A DNA stretch of 64,000 nt, from positions 186,001 through 250,000 of the forward strand of contig NZ_JAESWC010000014.1 of NCBI RefSeq assembly GCF_016765585.1, in the 5' to 3' direction. The stretch comes from Clostridium rhizosphaerae. GTDB taxonomy: Bacteria; Bacillota; Clostridia; Clostridiales; Clostridiaceae. Positions 26,732-34,675 of the stretch are shown piece by piece. The position numbers were made by a program, and so were the translations under genes. The notes under the pieces are model-generated. The model had not been told where the DNA came from. It was given only the letters and a program-made list of their open reading frames with translations, and ran no database searches. Every line of letters starts with the position of its first letter. Positions within the stretch are counted from its first letter, which is position 1.

Positions 26732-27394
26732 TTAAACTTCCATAACCTTAAGATCATCAGAAATTATAAGTTCTGCTTCAGTTAAGGATTTAACTTCTTC
26801 AACTGTTGTGTCTTTGTGAATTTCTTTTAGAACTAAACCTTGTTTAGTTACTTCAATAACACATAATTCTGTAACTATTAAATCCACCTCTGCTTTTGCT
26901 GTTAGAGGCAGTCTGCATTTTTTTAATATTTTAGGCTCGCCTTTTCCGGTATGCTGCATTGCAACTATAACCTTTTTAGCTCCTGTAACTAGATCCATAG
27001 CACCGCCCATTCCCGGAACCATCTTTCCCGGTATAATCCAGTTTGCCAGGTTTCCTTCTTCATCAACTTCAAGTGCTCCAAGAACAGTTATATCTACGTG
27101 TCCTCCTCTTATTAAAGAAAAAGACATTGAGCTGTCAAAGAAAGCTCCATGAGGAAGTACAGTAACAAATTGACCCCCTGCATTAGTTATATCTAAATCT
27201 TCTGCACCAGCAACCGCTGCAGCTCCCATGCCTACCATTCCATTTTCTGACTGGAATGTTATATCCATTCCCTCAGGAATATAGTTAGCAACTAAAGTAG
27301 GAAGTCCAATTCCCAAGTTAACAAGCTGACCATCTTTAAGTTCTTTTGCAACTCTTTTTGCAATAATTACCTTAGCCATTTTACTGTCAACCAT
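26732..27394 (-). CDS. Butyrate-acetoacetate CoA-transferase, subunit B
   Basis: About 220 residues of the family I CoA-transferase beta subunit. The catalytic Glu lies in the SENGMVGMG motif, and [15 protein letters not shown] and [13 protein letters not shown] are also conserved. Together with subunit A it moves CoA between butyryl-CoA or acetyl-CoA and acetoacetate, disposing of the Kce and Kal products. I chose ATG 27394, one base after the subunit A stop codon (TAG-C-ATG), with GAGGGGG ahead. This is the atoA-type partner in lysine fermentation clusters. Confidence 0.93.
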   Translation of the reverse strand: MVDSKMAKVIIAKRVAKELKDGQLVNLGIGLPTLVANYIPEGMDITFQSENGMVGMGAAAVAGAEDLDITNAGGQFVTVLPHGAFFDSSMSFSLIRGGHVDITVLGALEVDEEGNLANWIIPGKMVPGMGGAMDLVTGAKKVIVAMQHTGKGEPKILKKCRLPLTAKAEVDLIVTELCVIEVTKQGLVLKEIHKDTTVEEVKSLTEAELIISDDLKVMEV

Positions 27395-27395
27395 G

Positions 27396-28049
27396 CTATT
27401 CAACCCCCTCAATAATATAATCAACCAATACTCCCGGTGTAATAACGTAGTCTGGATTTAATTCTCCCTTTTTAACTAGTTTTTCAGCCTCTACAACAAC
27501 CTTTTCTCCAGACATAGCAATTATTGGATTAAAGTTTCTTGTAGTACCTTTGTAAAATGTGTTTCCAAACTCATCAACTATAGTTCCTCTTATTATTGCT
27601 AAATCAGCTTTTAAAGGAAGTTCAATCAAGTATTCCTTACCTTCTATAGTAACCTTTTGCTTTCCTTCTTCAACAATTGTGCCTACTCCGGTAGGTGTCA
27701 AAACTCCCCCAAGTCCTGAACCTCCCGCTCTTATTCTTTCTATAAGAGTTCCCTGAGGTACTAATTCCACTTCCATTAAGCCTTCATTCATAAGTCTTCC
27801 TGTTTCTGAATTAGTGCCTATATGAGAAGCTATAACCTTTTTAACTTGTCTGTTTACAACAAGGCGGCCTATTCCCTTATCAACATAGCTAGTGTCATTA
27901 GCTATTATTGTTAAATCCTTAATATTAAGCTCTATAAGAGTATCAATTATCTTATGTGGAGTACCGCAACCTAAAAAACCGCCAATCATAATTGACATAC
28001 CGTCTCTAAAAAGGCTTTTAATTTCTTCCGGCTTAACTACCTTATTCAA
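27396..28049 (-). CDS. Butyrate-acetoacetate CoA-transferase, subunit A
   Basis: 217 residues, the alpha subunit of a family I CoA-transferase (atoD type). The CoA-binding motif [10 protein letters not shown] lies at residues 22-31, followed by [13 protein letters not shown] and the conserved [11 protein letters not shown] segment. The subunit pairs with the following gene to form an alpha2beta2 enzyme. It lies 22 bases after kce. The position inside the lysine operon indicates acetoacetate from Kce as one substrate and butyryl-CoA as the CoA donor. Confidence 0.93.
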   Translation of the reverse strand: MNKVVKPEEIKSLFRDGMSIMIGGFLGCGTPHKIIDTLIELNIKDLTIIANDTSYVDKGIGRLVVNRQVKKVIASHIGTNSETGRLMNEGLMEVELVPQGTLIERIRAGGSGLGGVLTPTGVGTIVEEGKQKVTIEGKEYLIELPLKADLAIIRGTIVDEFGNTFYKGTTRNFNPIIAMSGEKVVVEAEKLVKKGELNPDYVITPGVLVDYIIEGVE

Positions 28050-28071
28050 GATTTATCCCCCAATCCCCAAA

Positions 28072-28893
28072 TTATTTTTTAAGACCTAATATTTCTCTTG
28101 CCTCAGCTGGAGTTGCAATTTCTCTACCAAGTTCTTTAGCAAGTCTTACAACCTTTTCAACAAGTTCTCCGTTTGATGCAGCAAGTACACCTTTGGATAG
28201 GTAAACGTTATCTTCATAGCCGACTCTAACATGTCCACCAGAGATTATTGACATCGCTGCCATAGGAAACTCATTTCTTCCTATGCCTGATACTGTAAAG
28301 GTACTTCCTTCAGGAATACTTCCCATCATAAAGGTAAAGTCTCTTGCCTCTGCACTTATTCCCCCATTAACTCCCATTACAAAGTTAAAATGCATTGGGG
28401 CCTTTATGTAGCCCTTCTTTTGAAGCCTTACAGCCATATCAATCATACCTTTATCAAAAACCTCAACCTCAGGCTTTATTCCTAAAGCTATCATCTTCTC
28501 TCCAAAAGCTTTAATCATATTTTCTGTATTTACAAAAATATCATCTCCACCAAAGTTGCAGGTTCCACAGTCTAAAGTGGCCATTTCAGGTAAAAGCTGC
28601 GTAGGCTGAAGTCTTTCTTCTATGCTCATACCTACTGCTCCACCGGTTGAAGGCTGAATAATAACATCTGGACATCTTCTTTTTATCTCTTCAATGCATA
28701 ATCTGAATCTTTCCTTATCCTGAGTTGGAGTACCATCATCATTTCTTACATGAAGATGTATTATGCTTGCTCCTGCTTTATAAGCAGCTTCAGCTTCTCT
28801 TCCAATCTCTTCCACAGTATATGGAACACTAGGATTATGCTCTTTAGTAACCTCAGCACCACATATTGCTGCAGTAATAATTAATTTTTCCAT
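28072..28893 (-). CDS. kce: 3-keto-5-aminohexanoate cleavage enzyme
   Basis: A 273-residue BKACE-family TIM barrel enzyme. It condenses 3-keto-5-aminohexanoate with acetyl-CoA, giving acetoacetate and L-3-aminobutyryl-CoA. Visible marks are ITAAICGAEVTKEHNP, SIIHLHVRNDDGTPT with the metal-binding HLH pair, and the conserved PEVEVFDKGM and GGHVRVGYEDN segments. The length is typical. It is the second gene of the operon, between kal and the CoA-transferase, as in other lysine fermenters. Confidence 0.96.
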   Translation of the reverse strand: MEKLIITAAICGAEVTKEHNPSVPYTVEEIGREAEAAYKAGASIIHLHVRNDDGTPTQDKERFRLCIEEIKRRCPDVIIQPSTGGAVGMSIEERLQPTQLLPEMATLDCGTCNFGGDDIFVNTENMIKAFGEKMIALGIKPEVEVFDKGMIDMAVRLQKKGYIKAPMHFNFVMGVNGGISAEARDFTFMMGSIPEGSTFTVSGIGRNEFPMAAMSIISGGHVRVGYEDNVYLSKGVLAASNGELVEKVVRLAKELGREIATPAEAREILGLKK

Positions 28894-28924
28894 AATACTT
28901 CCCCCATTTTAAACCCATAGACCT

Positions 28925-29317
28925 TTATTTCTTTCTTTGCTTATCCTTTGGCACTACGCAGGTTCCTGTAGCCCTGCATACTACAACAGGCTCATCTAAT
29001 ACATCTGCTGCAGAATCATTTATATAAGGCAGAGGAACAATAACCTTTCTTGCTTCAAATCTCATTTTTCTTGAAGTTTTTCCACACTCAATTATTTCTC
29101 CCTCGGCTTCAATGTAATCTCCAGCATAAACAGGTGCTAAAAATTCTACATTGTCATACGCTCTAAAAAGTCCTTCGTCTCCATCATTTCTTATTAGGAG
29201 TTCTGTAGCCACATCTCCAAAAAGCTGAAGCATTCTAGCTCCGTCTACAAGATTACCTCCATAATGTGCGTCGTGCGTACTCATTCTTAATCTAATTAAT
29301 GATTTCAATTCCTTCAC
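28925..29317 (-). CDS. kal: 3-aminobutyryl-CoA ammonia-lyase
   Basis: A 130-residue hotdog-fold enzyme that removes ammonia from L-3-aminobutyryl-CoA to give crotonyl-CoA, which is then reduced to butyrate. The sequence shows the hotdog pattern [25 protein letters not shown] and [18 protein letters not shown]. It is the first gene of the operon. GGGGGTGAAGG precedes the start, and the riboswitch terminator lies immediately upstream, so the riboswitch controls the entire set. Confidence 0.95.
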   Translation of the reverse strand: MKELKSLIRLRMSTHDAHYGGNLVDGARMLQLFGDVATELLIRNDGDEGLFRAYDNVEFLAPVYAGDYIEAEGEIIECGKTSRKMRFEARKVIVPLPYINDSAADVLDEPVVVCRATGTCVVPKDKQRKK

Positions 29318-29325
29318 CCCCTATA

Positions 29326-29367
29326 ATCTTTAAAAAAATAAAAAGCACTGAATATTTTTCAGTGCTT
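29326..29367 (-). terminator. Attenuator terminator of the lysine riboswitch
   Basis: On the minus strand AAAGCACTGAA pairs with TTCAGTGCTTT around a short AU loop, followed by TTATTTTTTT. It lies between the aptamer and the kal ribosome-binding site, where conditional termination would control the operon. Confidence 0.88.
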
Positions 29368-29439
29368 TGATGGCATAGTTATTAAGAGCTACCCTTCACT
29401 TAGTAGCCATCTATGCAATGAAAAATTCTTTCTCATTAC

Positions 29440-29615
29440 ATAAATAGCTCTCCATGAAGCTTATTCACGGCAAGGATAAAAGTGTGCCTATTATCCCCAA
29501 GATTATACCCAAGAACAAATATAACCTTTCGGCAGGTAAATCCTTCGCTTTTAGTCTTGAAGGTTCTTCTCCTTAACACCTAAAAACTACAACGTTTACT
29601 TGCTCCTCTATTTAT
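29440..29615 (-). promoter_or_regulatory. Lysine riboswitch (L box) aptamer
   Basis: A 176-base aptamer is closed by P1 (ATAAATAG at 29608-29615 with CTATTTAT at 29440-29447). It holds lysine-aptamer landmarks: AGAGGAGC after P1, CCTGCCGAAAGG in the second arm, and CATGGAGAGCTAT at the 3' side next to P1. Downstream, bases 29385-29391 (TAGCTCT on the minus strand) can pair with the 3' P1 arm at 29445-29451 or with 29403-29407, giving exclusive alternatives before the terminator. It lies ahead of lysine catabolic genes, so activation by lysine is expected physiologically. The direction of the switch is not proved. Confidence 0.85.
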
Positions 29616-29642
29616 GTCTATTTTTGTTAAATTTATATCTTT

Positions 29643-29671
29643 ATTATATTACTCCCTAAATATTCTGTCAA
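29643..29671 (-). promoter_or_regulatory. Promoter of the lysine fermentation operon
   Basis: A full consensus promoter: TTGACA (29666-29671) and TATAAT (29643-29648) with a 17-base spacer. The start is predicted near 29636, about 20 bases before the riboswitch. The strength of the promoter implies that control is mainly at the RNA level. Confidence 0.9.
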
Positions 29672-29737
29672 TACTGTTTGCTGAAAATTAAGATATTTCA
29701 TTCATTTTGAAAAATTCGTGTTTTTTATAATTCATTT

Positions 29738-29766
29738 TTGTTAAATAATTACTTATATGCTATAAT
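29738..29766 (+). promoter_or_regulatory. Promoter of the HD-domain gene
   Basis: TTGTTA (29738-29743) and TATAAT (29761-29766) are 17 bases apart, 68 bases before the ATG of the HD-domain gene. It is divergent from the lysine operon promoter. Confidence 0.7.
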
Positions 29767-29833
29767 TAATTCAGTTTTATTACTATGAGTTATGATATAA
29801 TGCGATGCCTAACTAAAGAAAGAAGGTTTTAAG

Positions 29834-30415
29834 ATGTCAGACTACAAACCAACTAGAGAAGAAGCCTTTGAACTTCTAAAAGAATTTAATAAAAGCGAAA
29901 GTCTTATTAAGCATGCACTTTCAGTTGAAGCTGTTATGAGGCACTTTGCAGAACTTTTTAATGAACCTGATGTTGAGAAGTGGGGTATTATAGGTCTAAC
30001 ACATGATTTAGATTATGAGATGTATCCTGAAGAGCACTGCAAGAAAACTGGCGAGATTTTAAGGGAAAGAAACTGGTCAGAAGATTATATTCATGCAATT
30101 CAAAGTCATGGCTATGGAATATGTATTGATATTGAGCCTATAGAAAAGATGGAAAAGATGCTTTATACAACAGATGAATTAACAGGTCTTATTGCTGCAA
30201 CTGCTCTTATGAGACCCAGTAAAAGCATATTAGATACTGAACTTAAATCTATTAAAAAGAAATGGAAAACAAAAGGCTTTGCCGCAGGAGTAAATAGAGA
30301 GCTTATAGCAGAAGGTGCTCAAAAGCTTGGCATGGATTTAGATACAATTATTGAAGAAACACTAAAAGGAATGCAGAAGGAAGCAGATGCTATAGGTCTT
30401 AAAGGCAGCTTATAA
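29834..30415 (+). CDS. HD domain (HDIG-type) phosphohydrolase
   Basis: A 193-residue soluble HD-superfamily protein. KHALSVEAVMRHFAEL supplies the first His, LTHDLDYEMYPEEHCKKTG has the HD pair and a following His, and AIQSHGYG has another metal-site His. This is the HDIG-type protein common in clostridia, a predicted metal-dependent phosphohydrolase with unknown substrate. The start has AGAAGG ahead and its own promoter. It is followed 68 bases later by a kinase-fold gene. Confidence 0.85.
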   Translation: MSDYKPTREEAFELLKEFNKSESLIKHALSVEAVMRHFAELFNEPDVEKWGIIGLTHDLDYEMYPEEHCKKTGEILRERNWSEDYIHAIQSHGYGICIDIEPIEKMEKMLYTTDELTGLIAATALMRPSKSILDTELKSIKKKWKTKGFAAGVNRELIAEGAQKLGMDLDTIIEETLKGMQKEADAIGLKGSL

Positions 30416-30483
30416 AACTAATGTAACATATTTCAATTACTAAACATATTATATAGGGAATCAATGTTTTTCGGGATGTATAT

Positions 30484-31071
30484 ATGGGGCACAGAAAGTA
30501 TAGAAGCATCAATCTCTTTGAATGTAAGTTTTTAGGCAAAGGACATAATGGTATTGTGTACCTTCTTCCTGATAATAAGGTAATTAAGATTTGCTATGTT
30601 ATGAAAGATTTTCATGGTGAAGCTTATATTTTAAAAAAGGTTAAAGGAAATAAATATTTTCCTCGAATATACGAGGTTGGCGGGAACTACATGATAAGAG
30701 ATTATGTAGATGGAATAACCTTAAAAAGCTACATAAAGAAAAATGGCCTCAGCAGGAAACTAACGCTTGAAATAATTGAACTACTTAAGGAATTTCAAAA
30801 ACTTAAATTTAAGAAAATAGATATAAGATGCAAGGATGTTTATGTTCAGCCAAACGGAAAGCTGAAGGTAATTGACCCTCAAAAATTTTATTCAAAAGAG
30901 AGAGATTTTCCAAGACATTTATCTAAAGGCTTATATAAACTTAACGTTTTAGATGATTTTCTCTGCATATTAAAATACGAGGAACCCTCTCTTTATAAAA
31001 AGTGGGCATATAAAATCAGACGATATGTTATGACCCTAGAATTAGAAAATAAAATCGACGATGATGATTAA
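30484..31071 (+). CDS. Protein kinase-fold protein (small, divergent)
   Basis: A 195-residue protein with a kinase-like N-lobe: glycine loop FLGKGHNGIVYLL, Lys in KVIKICYV, and hinge YMIRDYVDG. The catalytic-loop region IDIRCKDVYVQPNGK departs from the usual HxD-N pattern, while VIDPQKF occupies the DFG position. It may be a catalytically altered or lipopolysaccharide-kinase-like enzyme. It resembles in layout the other small kinase-like protein at 42568-43224. The start ATG lacks a strong ribosome-binding site. The function is unknown. Confidence 0.65.
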   Translation: MGHRKYRSINLFECKFLGKGHNGIVYLLPDNKVIKICYVMKDFHGEAYILKKVKGNKYFPRIYEVGGNYMIRDYVDGITLKSYIKKNGLSRKLTLEIIELLKEFQKLKFKKIDIRCKDVYVQPNGKLKVIDPQKFYSKERDFPRHLSKGLYKLNVLDDFLCILKYEEPSLYKKWAYKIRRYVMTLELENKIDDDD

Positions 31072-31078
31072 AGTAAAA

Positions 31079-31127
31079 CAAAGTGGTTATAAAACACCTT
31101 AACTTAGCGTGTTTTACAACCACTTTG
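31079..31127. terminator. Hairpin terminator between convergent genes
   Basis: AAGTGGTTATAAAACAC and GTGTTTTACAACCACTT form a long stem (one mismatch) around a CTTAACTTAGC loop. The loop resembles the AAACTTAGCATG part of the 257-bp hairpin element at 5413-5669. Confidence 0.7.
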
Positions 31128-31289
31128 TTATGCTTCTTTATCAAAATAGTCCATAAGAACTATTATTTCTTTGCAAAGCTCTGGATTCTTCAAAAGCTCT
31201 AATTTATTATAGCTTATATTATTTTCCTTAAGTCTTTTAGCTACTTCTTTATATGCATATAAGCTTTCTATGTCAATAACTTTGTCCAT
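31128..31289 (-). CDS. Small hypothetical protein closing the tubulin-like operon
   Basis: 53 residues from ATG 31289, chosen because AAGGTG lies 7 bases ahead; the frame is open further upstream. The sequence is charged and helical (MDKVIDIESLYAYKEVAKR) with no motif I recognise. It follows the transglutaminase-like gene by 54 bases in the same direction and is probably the last gene of that operon. Confidence 0.5.
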   Translation of the reverse strand: MDKVIDIESLYAYKEVAKRLKENNISYNKLELLKNPELCKEIIVLMDYFDKEA

Positions 31290-31343
31290 AACTATCACCT
31301 TATCTATCTTTTGTATCATAGTATGAAGCAAAGTTATCTTATG

Positions 31344-32486
31344 TTACATATTTGAGACCACTTCTTTAATGGGGACAACAGTAATGTTTGCTCCAGGCAT
31401 ATCAGGCATTTCTCCAACTCTAAAGCTCATTTGGCTGTTTTCTAAAGGAGTTACCTCACAGTAATAATAATTTCTGTTATTATATCTAAGAAAATTTCCC
31501 GGAACTCCTTCCGCACCTTCTACAGCTAAAGCTAAATGTCCTTCCCCCTCCGGAAAGGTTATTCTAAGTAAAACTATATCATAACCCATAGCATATAGTA
31601 TCGCTGCAGAACAAATACTGTGACAATCACAGTCCCCTTCTCTATCAACTATGGTTTCAAGAGGATATCTTAAATACTCAGCGGTATTTTTCGAATCAAT
31701 ATCAGGAACATACTTAAGGCTTTGTTGAAAAGCCATTATTACTGAAGCCTGATGGAAGGTTGTAAAACCTCTTGCAACACAAATTCTTTTTATCTGTCTT
31801 GCAAATTCTACAACCTCGGGACAAATCCCATCTAATACATGTTCTCTTAAAGCTTGAGGCATATTATCAATATGATCTTTAGCCTTATACTCAATATACC
31901 TATCTGTATTAACAGGCAAACTTACTACAAATCTTACAGGCTGCTGCATTGCAAGAGGATCCATATTGTAAGTCCACTCAAATAACAGCGAATTGCTTCC
32001 TTGAACTGTTTCTTCGGACGCTGCTTCCGCTCTATCTCTTTGTTTAAAGCTCTTCTTATCTGATGTTCTAAATACATACATAAGACACAAAAATGCCAGC
32101 ACTATAATTTTTATATCAAATACACCTGCTAATATATGAATAAAAAGTACAATGACTATAGAAATAAAGCCTATGGCATTTATATTCCTTTGCCCTTTTG
32201 TGAACTTTGCTAAAAGCTTATTTTCTTCTATTTCATTATCTAAATATACATACACGCTTTTAACAACTATATATTTTAGCAAAAGATAAATACACAAGAA
32301 CAAAACGCCTGCATATACAACATAAAAAACTGCTGTTAAGATACCTGCCGTTCCTTCTGTAATAAAAGGAGTCCTTTGTGCATTTACAATACTTATAACA
32401 GTTTGATTTGATAGATGATAAAAAACTAAGTTAAGCGGTATTATATATAATAATCCAATCACTAATAACGCAGAAGCCTCAAGCAT
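31344..32486 (-). CDS. Membrane transglutaminase-like protein
   Basis: About 380 residues with three or four membrane helices in the first 130, then a soluble cysteine-protease/transglutaminase-like domain. The core motif is DREGDCDCHSICSAAIL (catalytic Cys), followed by the strand EGHLALAVEG carrying the His. Bacterial members of this superfamily are often peptidases or amidases rather than crosslinkers. The start is probably the ATG at 32486, which overlaps the TGA of the previous gene (ATGCTTGA), so translation is coupled. It is the fourth gene of the vWA / tubulin-like operon, and its role there is unknown. Confidence 0.75.
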   Translation of the reverse strand: MLEASALLVIGLLYIIPLNLVFYHLSNQTVISIVNAQRTPFITEGTAGILTAVFYVVYAGVLFLCIYLLLKYIVVKSVYVYLDNEIEENKLLAKFTKGQRNINAIGFISIVIVLFIHILAGVFDIKIIVLAFLCLMYVFRTSDKKSFKQRDRAEAASEETVQGSNSLLFEWTYNMDPLAMQQPVRFVVSLPVNTDRYIEYKAKDHIDNMPQALREHVLDGICPEVVEFARQIKRICVARGFTTFHQASVIMAFQQSLKYVPDIDSKNTAEYLRYPLETIVDREGDCDCHSICSAAILYAMGYDIVLLRITFPEGEGHLALAVEGAEGVPGNFLRYNNRNYYYCEVTPLENSQMSFRVGEMPDMPGANITVVPIKEVVSNM

Positions 32487-34626
32487 TTCTCTCACTCTCC
32501 CTCAACAGCTTTCTAACAGGAGCTATATTATTAAAATTCACACCCAGGCAGAGTCTTATGATAGATATACAATTTGTATAAATATCTCTTCCCTCAATAA
32601 TTGACACATCAAAGCCTGAGAGATCATCAGGTTTCATTTCCCTAGTAACCTTATAAACCTGAGGGGAGGTTATAAAAAGAGAATGTTCTTCAAGCAGGTC
32701 ATTATTTATATACTGCAAAAGATACTTTGATTTAACCAAACCTTTATCAATCCACTTGCTTAATTCTTCACTGATATTTTCTTTGTATTTAAATTTCATG
32801 TATTCAAAAAAATCAAGTTCAATATAAATTGGAGAAGCTTCTAAGCAGAACTTCTTTATCTTATCTTCCAAGTTACCTTTATTAAATTCCTTAAATCCCC
32901 CAAGCTCTAATAAAAAGTTTCTATATAAATCTGAAATTCTGGGAACTTTCTCCTTATAAAAATTGCTTCTATCTTCAAAATTCAGTAAATCTGAAATAAG
33001 ATTTCCCATGTTTTCTTCTTCCTCCAGCTTAACAGGAGACATAAGCATAGAAAGCTCTCTGCATTTCTTTATACAGCTTATTAATTCTTCTCTTTTACTA
33101 GTTATATAGTTAATTAAACCTTTTTGATTATCTAGTAAACTTTTTTCTATATATAAATTTATTAGACTGCCACTCTTTATATATACTTCTTCTTTATAAG
33201 CTTTAATAAAGGTATTAATCCTCTTTAAAGTAAACCAGTATTCTAAGTAAGCTGCAGCAAAAAATATTAAAAAGAATACTATGGAAATAACAATATTAAC
33301 CTCTATATCAAATCTTGGATATAGAATATTTATCATAGAGTAGAGAAAAAACGCAGCTAAAATTATGCATTTTCCTATATATCCAATGAGGTTTGGATAA
33401 TTTTCCACCCTTTGCTTAAGTTCTTTGTTAAGCTTTGAAGTATCAGTGCTTATACTTGCTTTATTTGCAGGCTTCTGCTTTAAAATATGTTTCTCTAAAG
33501 TATTCAAATAATTTACTGCTTCTTTTAAACTATAGTTTAAAGTTATATTGCTTAAGTCTTCTTCTATATTTTCTATAATTTCCTCCGCACTTGAGTGAGC
33601 ATTTTTATCAATTGTTTTTTTCATATCAGTAAGACATTGATGCTCAATAAATTCCTCCCAGTTTTTAAAAACCTTTGGATACTCTGATATATCTTTAGGT
33701 AAGTTTAATTCAAACTGCTCGATATTGCTCAGTCTGCAGCAATCTTCTTCCTCTACTATATTAATGTTTTGTTTTAATTTATTTTTGTGAACCTCATAGT
33801 TTATAAGCTGAAATACTTTATTACCGCTAAACTCTCCATGCACCTCGGACTCAACTGCATATTTTAGTATGTCTTCTGCCATATACCTTGAAAAATCTTC
33901 AAGAAGCGTATCCTTAAATACAGTCAAGGTTGTAATGCCAATAGTGCCTACCTTATAATCCCCTTCATTCATAAGAAGCCTTCTATTAAAGTTTGAAAGT
34001 GGCGGCTCCTTTGAAGGAAGTATGTTTAGATAAGTTAATATGCCGCTTATATATTCCAACTCTTTCATGGGTATTCTTGTCCCATCGTTTGAAACACAAT
34101 GGAGCACATATACCTTTGAATCAATATTAAGTATGTTTTCTTTCTTTGAAACGTACTCTACAATTTGTTTTAACTTTTCTATGGATTCTATACTGCTTTT
34201 TTCCTCTAAAGTCCATTCCTTTTCCATAAGAGGAAGAACGTATAGGGAAACCCCCGAATGCTGCTCCTTATCAATATTCCCATAATTTAAAGAAGACAGC
34301 ATTTTTAAAACCTCAAAGGCAGAAATATCAGAGTTATAAACGTCCCAAAGCAAATATATATTAATTTTTACAGAACTTATATTTTCACTTCTAACCTTAT
34401 AGCCTAAATCAACAAGCCTATTTAGATATTTTGCAGAAAGCAGCCTTGTATCTACTATTTCTTGAATTTCCTTGGATAAGCTTTCTAGGCTTTCTGCATT
34501 ATAGTAATCTACCAAATCCAAAAAGTGCTTTGGCATATAGGCTAAAAGCTTTTTAGAAAAATCAAGGGCCTTACTCCCAGAAGGCCCAAGAGATATTAAA
34601 AGTGAAGGATTAAAAATCTCATTCAT
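32479..34626 (-). CDS. Probable degenerate tubulin-like protein with central membrane helices
   Basis: About 715 residues, no family recognised directly. The N-terminus SLLISLGPSGSKALDFSKK mirrors TLIIGLGGTGYQVIKRLK of the adjacent tubulin-like protein. INIYLLWDVYNSDISAFEVLK, then SLYVLPLMEK, falls where the neighbour has its GGTGCGT loop, helix and next strand. So it appears to be a tubulin-fold paralogue that has lost its GTP-binding signature. Two membrane helices lie at about residues 410-470, followed by a helical C-terminal half. GGAGG precedes ATG 34626. It is the third gene of the operon. Homology is inferred by eye only. Confidence 0.6.
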   Translation of the reverse strand: MNEIFNPSLLISLGPSGSKALDFSKKLLAYMPKHFLDLVDYYNAESLESLSKEIQEIVDTRLLSAKYLNRLVDLGYKVRSENISSVKINIYLLWDVYNSDISAFEVLKMLSSLNYGNIDKEQHSGVSLYVLPLMEKEWTLEEKSSIESIEKLKQIVEYVSKKENILNIDSKVYVLHCVSNDGTRIPMKELEYISGILTYLNILPSKEPPLSNFNRRLLMNEGDYKVGTIGITTLTVFKDTLLEDFSRYMAEDILKYAVESEVHGEFSGNKVFQLINYEVHKNKLKQNINIVEEEDCCRLSNIEQFELNLPKDISEYPKVFKNWEEFIEHQCLTDMKKTIDKNAHSSAEEIIENIEEDLSNITLNYSLKEAVNYLNTLEKHILKQKPANKASISTDTSKLNKELKQRVENYPNLIGYIGKCIILAAFFLYSMINILYPRFDIEVNIVISIVFFLIFFAAAYLEYWFTLKRINTFIKAYKEEVYIKSGSLINLYIEKSLLDNQKGLINYITSKREELISCIKKCRELSMLMSPVKLEEEENMGNLISDLLNFEDRSNFYKEKVPRISDLYRNFLLELGGFKEFNKGNLEDKIKKFCLEASPIYIELDFFEYMKFKYKENISEELSKWIDKGLVKSKYLLQYINNDLLEEHSLFITSPQVYKVTREMKPDDLSGFDVSIIEGRDIYTNCISIIRLCLGVNFNNIAPVRKLLRESERNA

Positions 34627-34675
34627 CAAAAACCTCCAGTATTAAACATACTGCTTAAAAATGTCTCTACTTTGG

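Noticed and set aside
29440-29615. Glycine or cobalamin riboswitch ahead of the aminomutase operon
   Set aside because: A cobalamin switch was plausible because the operon uses B12, but the B12-box is absent and the arms and conserved words fit the lysine class.
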